DNA of 44,462 nt from Pseudomonadota bacterium. GTDB lineage: Bacteria; Pseudomonadota; Gammaproteobacteria; Steroidobacterales; Steroidobacteraceae. The notes under the pieces are model-generated. The model was not told the DNA's origin. It searched no databases and saw nothing but the letters and a program-made list of their open reading frames with translations. This document shows, piece after piece, positions 1 through 8,731 of the stretch. The first letter of the stretch is position 1. Every line of letters begins with the position of its first letter. The stretch lies in NCBI GenBank assembly GCA_023457495.1, contig JAEWLQ010000018.1, positions 1 to 44,462 on the forward strand. The letters run 5' to 3'. Made by a program: the position numbers and the translations under genes.

Positions 1-2
1 GC

Positions 3-584
3 CTCGTGGCGCGCAGCCTCGTGAGCCAGTCCGAGGCGGACCGCCAGGTCGCGGCCGCGAGCGCGGCGGAGGCGAGCCTGCTCGAAGCCGAGGCGGACCT
101 GCGCGAATTGCAGCAGGGCACGCGTGCGGAGCAGCTCGCGCAGGCAAGCCGCGCCGCGGACGCCGCCCGCGCGAATCTCACCGCGCTCGAAACCAGCGCC
201 GCGCGCCTCGAAGTGCGCGCCCCCATGGCCGCGACGATCGACGCGCTGCCGTTCCGAGTGGGTGAAAAACCCGCGCGCGGAGCGACTGTCGCGGTACTGC
301 TCGCCACGACGGCGCCGTTCGCGCGCATCCACGTGCCCGCGCCCATCCGCGCCCAGGTGAAGGTGGGCACGGCCGCGACGCTGCGCGTCGATGGCATCGA
401 ACGGACCTTCCGCGGCAAGGTGCGCTTCGTCGCCAGCGACGCGGAGTTCACGCCTTACTACTCGCTCACCGCCGCGGACCGCTCGCGCCTTTCGTTCCTC
501 GCCGAGGTCGTGTTCGATGAGGACGAGGCCGCGACGATCCCGTCCGGCGTGCCCGTCGACGTCACGCTCGAGCTGCTTCAATGA
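3..584 (+). CDS. HlyD/YbhG-type periplasmic adaptor subunit, 5'-truncated
   Basis: The frame is open from the left window edge, so only the C-terminal ~193 residues are seen and the true start lies outside. It begins with an Ala/Glu/Leu-rich alpha-helical coiled-coil stretch, followed by the return half of a lipoyl/barrel-sandwich domain (VRAPMAATIDALPFRVGEKP) and a beta-barrel region. This order is typical of membrane fusion (periplasmic adaptor) proteins, which link an inner-membrane pump to an outer-membrane channel. The next two genes encode an ABC ATPase and an ABC-2 permease, as in the YbhG-YbhF-YbhS/R exporter arrangement. The substrate cannot be read from the sequence. The family call is firm; the YbhG-like subtype is inferred from context. 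Confidence 0.85.
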   Translation, partial: LVARSLVSQSEADRQVAAASAAEASLLEAEADLRELQQGTRAEQLAQASRAADAARANLTALETSAARLEVRAPMAATIDALPFRVGEKPARGATVAVLLATTAPFARIHVPAPIRAQVKVGTAATLRVDGIERTFRGKVRFVASDAEFTPYYSLTAADRSRLSFLAEVVFDEDEAATIPSGVPVDVTLELLQ

Positions 585-612
585 AGGAAGTGGCAATGAG
601 AGTCGACGCGTC

Positions 613-1545
613 GTGAACGGCACCGCCATCTCGGCGCGGCAGCTCACCCGCAAATTCGGCAACACGGTCGCTGTCGATCACATCGATCTCGACATTCCCG
701 CGGGACGCATCTACGGATTCCTCGGGCCGAACGGCTCGGGCAAATCCACCACGCTGCGCATGTTGTGCGGGATGTTGCTGCCCAGCGCGGGCCACGCCGA
801 GGTGCTGGGTCTGTCGATCGTCGAAGACGCCGAGGCAATCCGCCGGCGCCTCGGCTACATGCCGCAGAAATTCTCGCTGTGGGAAGACCTCACGACCGAC
901 GAGAACCTGCAGTTCATCGCCGACCTGTACGGCCTAGAAGGCGACGTGCCGGCGCGCATCGCGGCCGCGCGCGCCACGTACAACCTCGAGTCGCTGCGCA
1001 ACCAGCGCGCCGGCACCATGAGCGGCGGACAGAAGCAGCGCCTGGCGCTGGCCGCGGCCACGCTGCACGAGCCCGAGCTGCTGCTGCTCGACGAGCCCAC
1101 CAGCGCCGTCGATCCGCAGAGCCGGCGCGATTTCTGGGAACGGTTGTTCGTGCTCGCCGAAGGCGGCGCGACCATCCTGGTCTCGACGCATTACATGGAA
1201 GAGGCCGAGCGCTGCCACGGCCTCGCGATCCTCGCCGAAGGCAAGCTGGTCGCCGAAGGCACGCCGCGCGATCTGCTGTCGGCCGTCGATGCCGTCGTGT
1301 ACGAAATCGAGGGCGCCGACGGCAGCGAGGCGCCGAAGCTGCTGCGCGCCCTGCCCTGGGTACACGGCGTCACCCAGCTCGGCATCCGGCTGCGCGTGCT
1401 GGTCGACCGCGAAGCGGCGGATGCGGAATCGCAGATGCGCGCCGAGCTCGCGCGGCACGGCATCCAGGCCGAAGTGAATCGCACGCATCCGAGCCTCGAG
1501 GACGTCTTCGTCGTCGCGACGCGGGGAGAGCCGCGTGGCGACTGA
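613..1545 (+). CDS. ABC transporter ATP-binding protein (YbhF-like, ABC-2 export system)
   Basis: About 310 residues, the ATPase of an ABC-2 type exporter. Visible motifs in order are Walker A GPNGSGKST, the signature MSGGQKQR, Walker B LLLLDEPTSAVDP and the H-loop STHYMEEAE. A C-terminal ~90-residue regulatory tail follows, as in drug/antibiotic export ATPases. The frame stays open far upstream, but that part overlaps the adaptor gene. The GTG at 613 is the only sensible start just before the conserved NGTAISARQLTRKFG N-terminus; no strong Shine-Dalgarno sequence precedes it, so coupling to the upstream gene is likely. The stop lies 11 bases inside the following permease gene. It should energise export with the permease at 1535 and the adaptor at the window edge. 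Confidence 0.93.
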   Translation: MNGTAISARQLTRKFGNTVAVDHIDLDIPAGRIYGFLGPNGSGKSTTLRMLCGMLLPSAGHAEVLGLSIVEDAEAIRRRLGYMPQKFSLWEDLTTDENLQFIADLYGLEGDVPARIAAARATYNLESLRNQRAGTMSGGQKQRLALAAATLHEPELLLLDEPTSAVDPQSRRDFWERLFVLAEGGATILVSTHYMEEAERCHGLAILAEGKLVAEGTPRDLLSAVDAVVYEIEGADGSEAPKLLRALPWVHGVTQLGIRLRVLVDREAADAESQMRAELARHGIQAEVNRTHPSLEDVFVVATRGEPRGD

Positions 1546-2683
1546 GCGCGGCGGGGCCGGCCGGCTGCGCGCCTCGCTGCGGCGCCTCGGCGCGGTCGCA
1601 CGCAAGGAGGTGCGTCAGCTGGCGCGTGACCGCGTGACCTTCGGAATGATCGTCGGCGTGCCGCTCATGCAGATCCTGCTGTTCGGCTACGCGATCAATT
1701 TCGACGTGCGTCATCTCGCCACCGTCGTGCAGGACCAGGCCAACTCGTCGATGTCGCGCGAGTTCATCGCGCAGCTCGCCGCCACGCAGGTGCTGCGTGT
1801 CGATTACACGACGGACTCGAGCGCCGAAGTCGACCGGCTGATGCGCGAGGGGCGCGCGAGCATGGCGGTGATCATCCCGGTGGATTTCGAACGCCGGCTG
1901 CAATCGGATTCGCGGCCCGTGGCGCAGATTCTCGTGGATGGCTCGCAGCCCAGCCTCGCGGGCGTCGCGAGCGGCCTCGCGGCGATCCCGCTCATCACGC
2001 GCCATGGCGCAGGTCCCTATTCCGGCGGCAAACGCATGACGCCGCGACGCGTGGAGATCCGCACGCTGTACAACCCCGAGAAGCGCACCGCCGTGCAGAT
2101 CGTACCCGCGCTGATCGGCGTGATACTCACGATGACGATGGTCGTGTTCACCGCCGGCGCCATCGTGCGCGAGCGCGAGCGCGGCAATCTCGAGCTGCTC
2201 ATCGCGACGCCGCTCGGCCGTCTCGAGCTCATGATCGGCAAACTACTGCCGTTCGTCGGGATCGGGCTCATCCAGACGACGATCATCCTCATCGTCGGTT
2301 CCGCGCTGTTCAACGTGCCGGTGGTCGGCAACGTCGTGAACCTGTACGCGGCCGCGTTGCTGTTCATCGCCGCGACGCTCGGTCTCGGCCTGTTCGTGTC
2401 CACGCTCGCAAAGACGCAGTTCCAGGCCTTCCAGCTCGCGTTCCTGACGCTGCTGCCGTCCATCCTGCTGTCGGGTTTCATGTTTCCCTTCGAAGGCATG
2501 CCGGCGGCGGCGCAATGGATCGCGCAGCTCCTGCCGCTCACGCATTTCAACGTCATCTTGCGCGGCATCGTGCTGCGCGGGGCCGACCTTCCTGAACTCT
2601 GGCCGCAACTCGCGAAGCTCGCCGTCTTCCTGGTGCTGATGCTCTCCATCGCCGTCTCACGCTTCAAGAAACGCCTGGATTAA
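1535..2683 (+). CDS. ABC-2 type transporter permease (YbhS/YbhR/YhhJ-like)
   Basis: A 382-residue inner-membrane permease starting at a GTG that overlaps the ATPase gene by 11 bases. It has the classic layout: one N-terminal membrane segment (~residues 33-50, GMIVGVPLMQILLFGYAINF), a large periplasmic domain (~55-180), then five segments beginning near VQIVPALIGVILTMTMVVF and ending in LAVFLVLMLSIAVSRF. The motif GAIVRERERGNLELLIATPL is characteristic of the family. YbhFSR systems normally have two permeases; only one is present here, so it would act as a homodimer or with a partner encoded elsewhere. Its TAA stop forms the first three bases of a REP-like element. Confidence 0.92.
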   Translation: MATERGGAGRLRASLRRLGAVARKEVRQLARDRVTFGMIVGVPLMQILLFGYAINFDVRHLATVVQDQANSSMSREFIAQLAATQVLRVDYTTDSSAEVDRLMREGRASMAVIIPVDFERRLQSDSRPVAQILVDGSQPSLAGVASGLAAIPLITRHGAGPYSGGKRMTPRRVEIRTLYNPEKRTAVQIVPALIGVILTMTMVVFTAGAIVRERERGNLELLIATPLGRLELMIGKLLPFVGIGLIQTTIILIVGSALFNVPVVGNVVNLYAAALLFIAATLGLGLFVSTLAKTQFQAFQLAFLTLLPSILLSGFMFPFEGMPAAAQWIAQLLPLTHFNVILRGIVLRGADLPELWPQLAKLAVFLVLMLSIAVSRFKKRLD

Positions 2684-2721
2684 TGGGGACATTCCCTGTT
2701 TCCAGGAAACGGGGACAGACC
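2681..2721 (+). repeat. REP-like palindromic element, copy 1
   Basis: The sequence opens TAATGGGGACA, continues through TCCC and GTTTCC, then mirrors as GGAAAC, GGGGAC and AGACCT, giving an imperfect stem-loop. A second copy in the opposite orientation lies at 22112-22155. In both copies the leading TAA is the stop codon of the neighbouring gene (here the ABC permease). Elements of this type, GGGGAC-containing imperfect palindromes in intergenic DNA, are common in gammaproteobacteria and resemble REP sequences mobilised by RAYT transposases. No transposase gene is visible in the window. Confidence 0.6.
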
Positions 2722-2765
2722 TCGACCGTGCGCTAGACTCGCCTCCCGGACACGAGGTGATTCAC

Positions 2766-3593
2766 ATGGACGACAACTCGCAGGAGAAGCGCGCCGCCCG
2801 CTTCCGCGCACTGCACGAAAGCGGCACATTCCTGATCGGCAACTGCTGGGACGGCGGCACCGCGCGCATCCTCGGTTCACTGGGGTTTCCCGCACTGGCG
2901 ACGTCCAGCGGCGCCTGCGCGGGTACCTACGGCCGGCTCGATCACAACGTCTCGCTCGACGAGGCCCTCGCCCACGCCAGGCTCATCTGCGACGCCACCT
3001 CGCTGCCCGTCTCGGGTGATCTCGAGAAAGGTTTCGGCGATTCACCCGACGCGGCGGCGAAGGCGATTCGCCTGGCCGCGGGAATCGGCCTGGTCGGCGG
3101 CTCGATCGAGGATTCCACCGGCCGCAAGGACGATCCCATTTTCGACATCACGCTCGCGACCGAGCGTGTCGCCGCCGCGGTCGAAGCCGCGCGTGCACTG
3201 TCCTTCCCGTTCACCCTGACCGCGCGCTCGGAGAATTTCCTCCTCGGCCGCAACGATCTCGACGACACCATTCGCCGTCTGCAGGCCTTCGAGAAAGCCG
3301 GCGCCGACGTACTCTTCGCCCCGCTGCTGCCCACCCTCGACGCCGTGCGCACCGTCTGCGCCTCGGTGCGCAAGCCGGTCAATTTCATGGTCGCGGTTCC
3401 CGGCAAGTCCTTCAGCGTGCGCGAGCTCGCGGATGCCGGCGTCCGGCGCATCAGCTTCGCGACCTCGCTGTATCGCGCCGCGATGCAGGGACTCGCCGAC
3501 GCCGCGAAGGAAATACAGGCCAGCGGCACCTTCGACTACCTTGGCCGCGCCATGCCCGGCGCCGAATTCACCAAACACCTGGAGAAGTCCTGA
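2766..3593 (+). CDS. isocitrate lyase / PEP mutase family protein
   Basis: A 275-residue (beta/alpha)8-type enzyme of the ICL/PEPM superfamily. Family features are an early GNCWDGGTARILGSLGFPAL segment, the acidic SGDLEKGFGD stretch, which matches the Mg-binding loop region, and GGSIEDSTG. The isocitrate lyase KCGH signature is absent, so it is more likely a PEP-mutase, oxaloacetate-decarboxylase or 2-methylisocitrate-lyase-like C-C or C-P lyase; the exact reaction cannot be told. ATG at 2766 is preferred over the in-frame GTG at 2757 because the GTG lies inside the Shine-Dalgarno GAGGTGA, six bases before the ATG. It ends two bases before the GH10 xylanase start, so it is probably co-transcribed with the xylan genes, perhaps to process a sugar-acid catabolite. 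Confidence 0.85.
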   Translation: MDDNSQEKRAARFRALHESGTFLIGNCWDGGTARILGSLGFPALATSSGACAGTYGRLDHNVSLDEALAHARLICDATSLPVSGDLEKGFGDSPDAAAKAIRLAAGIGLVGGSIEDSTGRKDDPIFDITLATERVAAAVEAARALSFPFTLTARSENFLLGRNDLDDTIRRLQAFEKAGADVLFAPLLPTLDAVRTVCASVRKPVNFMVAVPGKSFSVRELADAGVRRISFATSLYRAAMQGLADAAKEIQASGTFDYLGRAMPGAEFTKHLEKS

Positions 3594-3595
3594 AC

Positions 3596-4741
3596 ATGTG
3601 GTCCCGACGTCAACTCCTCGCCACGGGCCTCGCGGCCGCGGCCGCACCTGCCTGGCCCACGAGCGTGAAGCCCGAGTCGCTCGATGCGCTGGCGCGCGCC
3701 AAAGGATTGCGCTTCGGAACCTCCCTCTCCGGCCGCGGACTCAACGACACCGCCTATCTACAGCTGGTGCGCGAGGAATGCGGCGGCATCGTCCCCGAGA
3801 ACGAGCTCAAGATGGCTTTTGTGCAGCGCGCGCCCGGCCAGTTCTCGTTCGAGCGCGCGCAGAAACTCATGGACTTCGCGTCCGCCGAAAACAAGTTCGT
3901 GCGCGGCCACACCTTCATATGGCATCACCCGCGCTGGATGCCGCGCTGGCTCGACACCCACGACTTCGGCGCGGATCCCGCCCAGGCCGGGCAGGAGTTC
4001 CTCGAGGACCATGTGAAACGCACCGCGACGCAGTTCGGCACGGCCATCTGCTCGTGGGACGTGGTCAACGAAGCCGTGCACAACATCACGGGCGAGATGC
4101 GCGAAACCGCGCTGTCGAAGGCCATCGGCTCGCCGGATGCAGTGCTCGAGATCGCCTTCCACGCCGCGCGCGCGAGCCTGCCCACCACCGAGCTCGTCTA
4201 TAACGATTACATGGGCTGGGAAAGCGACAACGCGCTGCATCGCAACGGCGTGTTGCGGCTCCTCGAGCGCTTCCGCAAGAACAAGGTACCGGTGGACGCG
4301 CTCGGCATCCAGGCGCACATCGGCGCGGGCAACCAGGACAGCAACGCGAATCGCGCTTTCGATGCGCGCGACGAAAAAGCCTGGCGCGACTTCCTCAAAG
4401 AGGTCACCGGCATGGGGTACAAACTACTCATCACCGAGTTCGACGTGCACGACGCGCCGCTGCCCGCGGACACTGCCGTGCGCGACGCGCAGGTGGCCGC
4501 GCTCGGCCGCGCGTTCCTCGATCTCACGCTGTCATTCGAAGAGACGAACGTGGTCATGTGCTGGGGTCTCGCCGACAACCACACCTGGCTGCAGGGACGC
4601 ACGCCGCGGGCCGACGGCCTGCCGAAGCGCCCCACGCCGTACGACAACCAGTACGCCGCGAAACCGCTGCGCGAGGCCATCGCGGCGGCCTTCCGCGCGG
4701 CGCCGAAACGCAAGCCGGGTCCCGCTTTCACAAAGGCATGA
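3596..4741 (+). CDS. endo-1,4-beta-xylanase, GH10
   Basis: A 381-residue GH10 endoxylanase that cleaves internal beta-1,4 links of xylan by a retaining mechanism. The N-terminus MWSRRQLLATGLAAAAAPAW is a probable Tat-type signal (twin Arg plus hydrophobic core, Ala-rich end), so the enzyme is exported to the periplasm or beyond. The acid/base Glu lies in WDVVNEAVH (Glu159) and the nucleophile in LLITEFDVHD (Glu281). The His of FIWHHPRWMP and the late tryptophan-bearing motif CWGLADNHTWL are also typical of GH10. Length fits a single catalytic domain with no carbohydrate-binding module. A GGAGAAG ribosome site sits 10 bases upstream. The stop overlaps the next ATG (ATGA), indicating translational coupling. 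Confidence 0.95.
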   Translation: MWSRRQLLATGLAAAAAPAWPTSVKPESLDALARAKGLRFGTSLSGRGLNDTAYLQLVREECGGIVPENELKMAFVQRAPGQFSFERAQKLMDFASAENKFVRGHTFIWHHPRWMPRWLDTHDFGADPAQAGQEFLEDHVKRTATQFGTAICSWDVVNEAVHNITGEMRETALSKAIGSPDAVLEIAFHAARASLPTTELVYNDYMGWESDNALHRNGVLRLLERFRKNKVPVDALGIQAHIGAGNQDSNANRAFDARDEKAWRDFLKEVTGMGYKLLITEFDVHDAPLPADTAVRDAQVAALGRAFLDLTLSFEETNVVMCWGLADNHTWLQGRTPRADGLPKRPTPYDNQYAAKPLREAIAAAFRAAPKRKPGPAFTKA

Positions 4742-5259
4742 AATTCGTCGATTGCAACGCGCAGCGCCACTCCGCGGCGATCCTCGCGATCTTCAACGAC
4801 GCCATCGCGAACTCGACGGCGTTGTACGACTACGAGCCGCGCACCGCGCAGTCGATGTTCACGTGGTTCGAAGCCAAGGCGCGCGGCCGCTTCCCGGTCA
4901 TCGGCATCGAGAACGATGCCGGCGAGCTCATGGGTTTCGGCAGCTACGGCACGTTTCGCGCCTGGCCCGCGTACAAGTACACGATCGAGCATTCGTTATA
5001 CGTCGATAACCGTTTTCGCGGCCGGGGCGTAGGCAAGGCCTTGCTCACCGCGCTGGTCGAGGCGGCCGGAAAACAGGACTACCACGTGCTGGTCGGCGGA
5101 ATCGACGCCGCCAACACCGTCAGCATCCGGCTGCACGAAAAGCTCGGCTTTACACATTGCGGAACGGTGAAACAATCGGGCTTCAAGTTCGGCCGATGGC
5201 TGGACCTGGCTTTCTACCAGCGCATACTCGCGACGCCGGCCACGCCGGTGGATGGATGA
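4738..5259 (+). CDS. GNAT family N-acetyltransferase (Pat/MddA-like)
   Basis: A 173-residue GCN5-related acetyltransferase. The acetyl-CoA loop is RFRGRGVGKALL, preceded by the beta-strand YVDNRF, followed by AANTVSIRLHEKLGFTHCG, the conserved segment of the phosphinothricin/methionine-sulfone acetyltransferase group. The substrate is not predictable; members acetylate small amino-acid-like compounds. ATG at 4738 overlaps the xylanase stop in ATGA, and the gene's own stop overlaps the ATG at 5256 in the same way. It therefore sits as the coupled middle cistron between two xylan hydrolases, although its family has no known role in xylan breakdown. The upstream in-frame extension lies wholly inside the xylanase and is rejected. 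Confidence 0.88.
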   Translation: MKFVDCNAQRHSAAILAIFNDAIANSTALYDYEPRTAQSMFTWFEAKARGRFPVIGIENDAGELMGFGSYGTFRAWPAYKYTIEHSLYVDNRFRGRGVGKALLTALVEAAGKQDYHVLVGGIDAANTVSIRLHEKLGFTHCGTVKQSGFKFGRWLDLAFYQRILATPATPVDG

Positions 5260-6911
5260 CACTCGCCGATCGAGGGGGACTCTTGAGACTGATCATATTG
5301 GCCGCGCTCGCCGCGGCGACCGCACACGCGCAGCCGGTGACTTACGACTGGTTCGAATACACCGGCAACGACGCGATCTACTCCGCGCCGCTGCCGGCCG
5401 GCAGCTTCCACAACCCGATCCTGTCGGGCTACTACCCGGATCCGAGCATCACGCGGGCCGGGGACAAGTTCTATCTAGTCAATTCCACGTTCGCGCACTT
5501 CCCCGGCATTCCGATCCACGAGAGCGACGACCTCGTGCACTGGCGCCTCATCGGCCATGCGCTCTCGGACCCGGCGAAGATCAGCTTCGATGGCCTCAAC
5601 ATATCGCGCGGCGTGTTCGCGCCGTCGATCCATTTCCACGACGGCACTTACTACATCATCAACACCCTGGTGGACGCGGGCGGCAATTTCTTCGTGACCG
5701 CGAAGAACCCGGCCGGACCCTGGTCCGACCCCATCTGGCTGAAGGAAATCGACGGCATCGATCCGTCGTTCTTCTTCGACGATGACGGCAAGGTTTACGT
5801 ACTCAACAACGGCGCGCCCGAAGGCAAACCGCTGTACAACGGCCATCGCGCGATCTGGATCCAGGAGTTCGACCTCGCAGCCAACAAGGCCGTGGGCCCC
5901 CGCAAGGTGATCGTTAACGGCGGCGTCGACATCTCGAAGAAGCCCATCTGGATTGAAGGTCCGCATATCTACCGCGTCGGCGAGTGGTACTACCTGAACT
6001 GCGCCGAAGGCGGCACGGGTCCGGGCCACTCGCAGGTAATCTTACGCGCGCGATCCCCATGGGGTCCGTACGAACCCTACGCGGGAAATCCGATCCTCAC
6101 GCAGCGCGACCTGCCCGCGGATCGGCCCAACCCGATCACGAACGCGGGACACGCGGATCTCGTCGAGACGCCTGACGGAAGCTGGTGGGCCGTGTTCCTG
6201 GCATCTCGTCCGTATACCGGCGACCGGTACAACACCGGCCGCGAAACCTTCCTGCTGCCGGTGACCTGGAAGGACGGCTGGCCCGTGATCCTCGAGGCCG
6301 GCAAACCGATCCCGACCACGCTCGCGGGGCCGAAGAACATGGGCGGTACGGGTGACCTGTTGTCCGGCAACTTCACCCGGCGTGACGAGTTCGACGGCGC
6401 GAAGCTCGCGCCGGAATGGCTGCAGGTGCATGTACCGAAACAAAACTGGATGAACCTGCGCGAGGGCACGCTCGAGATCCATCCGCAACAGACGCGCCTC
6501 GACGAGAAGCGCAATCCCTCTTTCCTCGCGCGTCGCCAGCAGCACCTCACGTTCGATGCGTCGACGCGGCTCGCGCCGCCGACGTCACGCCAGGTGTCGG
6601 CGGGACTGGCCGCGTACCAGAACGAAAGTCACTGGTACTTCCTGAACGTGCGTCGCATGGATGACGGACTGCGCGTGTCGCTCGAGCGGCGCGCCGGCAA
6701 GGACCTCGAGATAGTCGTGTCCGACACCCTGCCCGCCGTGCCGTGGATCAATCTGCGCGTCGCGGGCGCTCGCGACCGCTACTCCTTCTATTATGACGTC
6801 GGCCAGGGCTGGCAACCTCTGCGTGAAAACGACGATGGTTCGATCCTGAGCACCGAAGTCGCCGGCGGTTTCGTCGGCACCGTGCTCGGTCCCTACGCCA
6901 GACAGGAATGA
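5256..6911 (+). CDS. GH43 family beta-xylosidase / arabinofuranosidase, exported
   Basis: A 551-residue inverting glycosidase. After a signal peptide (LLRLIILAALAAATAHAQ) comes the five-bladed propeller: the catalytic base Asp in GYYPDPSITR, the pKa modulator Asp in GIDPSFFFDDDG, and the general acid Glu in WIEGPHIYR. The final ~190 residues form a beta-sandwich of the kind found C-terminally in XynB-type GH43 xylosidases. The likely role is release of xylose, and possibly arabinose, from xylo-oligosaccharides made by the neighbouring GH10. ATG at 5256 overlaps the previous stop; TTG at 5283 is a real alternative, because GAGGGGG lies just upstream and the resulting N-terminus MRLIILAALAAATAHAQ is a clean signal peptide. 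Confidence 0.93.
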   Translation: MTLADRGGLLRLIILAALAAATAHAQPVTYDWFEYTGNDAIYSAPLPAGSFHNPILSGYYPDPSITRAGDKFYLVNSTFAHFPGIPIHESDDLVHWRLIGHALSDPAKISFDGLNISRGVFAPSIHFHDGTYYIINTLVDAGGNFFVTAKNPAGPWSDPIWLKEIDGIDPSFFFDDDGKVYVLNNGAPEGKPLYNGHRAIWIQEFDLAANKAVGPRKVIVNGGVDISKKPIWIEGPHIYRVGEWYYLNCAEGGTGPGHSQVILRARSPWGPYEPYAGNPILTQRDLPADRPNPITNAGHADLVETPDGSWWAVFLASRPYTGDRYNTGRETFLLPVTWKDGWPVILEAGKPIPTTLAGPKNMGGTGDLLSGNFTRRDEFDGAKLAPEWLQVHVPKQNWMNLREGTLEIHPQQTRLDEKRNPSFLARRQQHLTFDASTRLAPPTSRQVSAGLAAYQNESHWYFLNVRRMDDGLRVSLERRAGKDLEIVVSDTLPAVPWINLRVAGARDRYSFYYDVGQGWQPLRENDDGSILSTEVAGGFVGTVLGPYARQE

Positions 6912-8707
6912 AAATGAAGAAGGCACTCCTCGCCAATGCCCTGCTGCTTGCCTCCGCGATTGCCTGCATGCCGGGCTTCGCACAGGCACCCGCCAGCGCA
7001 ACCACGGAAGAATGGATCACGCTGTTCAACGGCAAGGACCTGAACGGCTGGACACCGAAGATCTCGAAACACGCGCTGGGCGAGAACTTCGGGAACACCT
7101 TCCGCGTCGAGGACGGCCTGCTCAAGGTGCGTTACGACCAGTACAAGAGTTTCGACGGACAGTTCGGCCACCTGTTCTGGAAGACGCCCTACTCCCACTA
7201 CAAACTCGTGGTCGAGTACCGGTTCGTCGGTGACCAGGCGCCGGGAAATCCGGGCGCCTGGGCGTTCCGCAACTCGGGCGCGATGCTGCATTCACCCGAC
7301 CCGCGCACGATGCCGCGCGACCAGACGTTCCCCATCTCCATCGAGGCGCAGTTCCTCGGCGGCAAGGGCGACGGCAAGCCGCGCTCGACCGCGAACATGT
7401 GCAGCCCCGGCACCGAGGTCGTCTTCAACGGCACTATCTACCCAGACCACTGCCTCAACTCGGCCTCGAAGACCTTCGACGGCGACCAGTGGGTGCGCGC
7501 GGAGCTGGTGGTGCACGGCTCGGGCACGATCACGCACTACGTCAATGGAGAGAAGGTGCTCGAATACTCCATGCCGCAGTTCGGCGGCGGCGTGGTCGAC
7601 AACTACGACACCACCACCAAGCCCGACGGCAAGCTCATCGAGAGCGGTTACATCTCGCTGCAGAGCGAGTCGCACCCGGTCGACTTCCGCAAGGTAGAAT
7701 TGCTCAACCTTGCTGGCTGCACCGACCGTAGCGCCACTAACTACAAGAGCTACTACGTCAAGCACGTGCCCGAGGACTGCAAGTTCGCCGAGGGCGCCAA
7801 GCCCGCGATGCGCCGTCCGGGCGAATACCCGTTCATGCCGGACTCGCTGCCGCAGGCCGGCGTGCCGAAAGGCCGCCTCGAAGGCCCGTTCGAATTCCAC
7901 AGCCAGGTGATACCGAACACCGTGCGCCAGTACTGGATCTACGTCCCGGCGCAGTACAACGAGAAGAAGCCCGTCCCCGCGAACCTGCTCGTATTCCAGG
8001 ACGGCCAGCGCGCCACCAATCCGGAAGGTAGTTTGCGAATTCCGCAGACCATGGAGAACCTGATCGCCAAGGGCGACATGCCCGTGACGATCGGCGTCTT
8101 CGTCACCCCGGGGAATCTCAGCGCGACGTATCCGACGGATCTCGGGATGCGCAATCCCAACAATCGCCGCCACGAATACGACGCGCTCGACGACCGCTAC
8201 GCGCGCATGCTCATCGACGAGCTGCTGCCCGAGGTGAGCAAGAAATACCGCCTCACGAACGACCCCGAGAAGCGCGTGATCGGCGGCACCTCGAGCGGCG
8301 CGATCGCGGCGTTCACTGCGGCCTGGCAGCGGCCCGACTACTTCCGCCGCGTCATCAGCATGATCGGCAGCTACACGTCGATCGGCTATTACCCCGCGAC
8401 GGACGGCAAACCGATGGTGCCGGGCGGCGACCTGTACCCCACGCTGATCCGCAGGAATCCGATCAAGCCGATCCGCATCTATCTACAGGACGGCGACCAG
8501 GATCTTTCGAACGAATTCGGCAACTGGTTCCTCGCGAACCAGCAGATGTTGTCCGCGTTCGAATACGCGAACGCCAAGGCGGACCGGGACGGCGCGCTCG
8601 GCGTGCGCTACGAGGTGAAGCACAACTGGGGCGACGGCGCGCATTCGGATCAGCACGGCGGCGCGTTGCTGCCCGAGATCCTGCGCTGGATCTGGGTGAA
8701 CGACTGA
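6908..8707 (+). CDS. exported two-domain protein: DUF1080 (3-keto-disaccharide hydrolase-like) fused to CE1-like esterase
   Basis: 599 residues. After a signal peptide (MKKALLANALLLASAIACMP) the first half (~32-260) is a DUF1080 concanavalin-like sandwich (EEWITLFNGKDLNGW at its start). A short Cys-containing linker (GCTDRSATNYKSYY) leads to an alpha/beta-hydrolase of the ferulic-acid-esterase/Esterase-D type. The nucleophile is Ser462 in GGTSSGAIAAF. The acid is probably in YLQDGDQD and the histidine in GDGAHSDQHGG. Such esterases remove feruloyl or acetyl groups from xylan; DUF1080 domains bind or hydrolyse sugars. Both domains therefore fit xylan side-chain processing. ATG 6908 overlaps the GH43 stop; ATG 6914 is an equally possible start. 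The fusion itself is notable, and substrate assignment is inference. Confidence 0.87.
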   Translation: MKMKKALLANALLLASAIACMPGFAQAPASATTEEWITLFNGKDLNGWTPKISKHALGENFGNTFRVEDGLLKVRYDQYKSFDGQFGHLFWKTPYSHYKLVVEYRFVGDQAPGNPGAWAFRNSGAMLHSPDPRTMPRDQTFPISIEAQFLGGKGDGKPRSTANMCSPGTEVVFNGTIYPDHCLNSASKTFDGDQWVRAELVVHGSGTITHYVNGEKVLEYSMPQFGGGVVDNYDTTTKPDGKLIESGYISLQSESHPVDFRKVELLNLAGCTDRSATNYKSYYVKHVPEDCKFAEGAKPAMRRPGEYPFMPDSLPQAGVPKGRLEGPFEFHSQVIPNTVRQYWIYVPAQYNEKKPVPANLLVFQDGQRATNPEGSLRIPQTMENLIAKGDMPVTIGVFVTPGNLSATYPTDLGMRNPNNRRHEYDALDDRYARMLIDELLPEVSKKYRLTNDPEKRVIGGTSSGAIAAFTAAWQRPDYFRRVISMIGSYTSIGYYPATDGKPMVPGGDLYPTLIRRNPIKPIRIYLQDGDQDLSNEFGNWFLANQQMLSAFEYANAKADRDGALGVRYEVKHNWGDGAHSDQHGGALLPEILRWIWVND

Positions 8708-8731
8708 ACCTCGGATAACTGCGCGGCTCGA

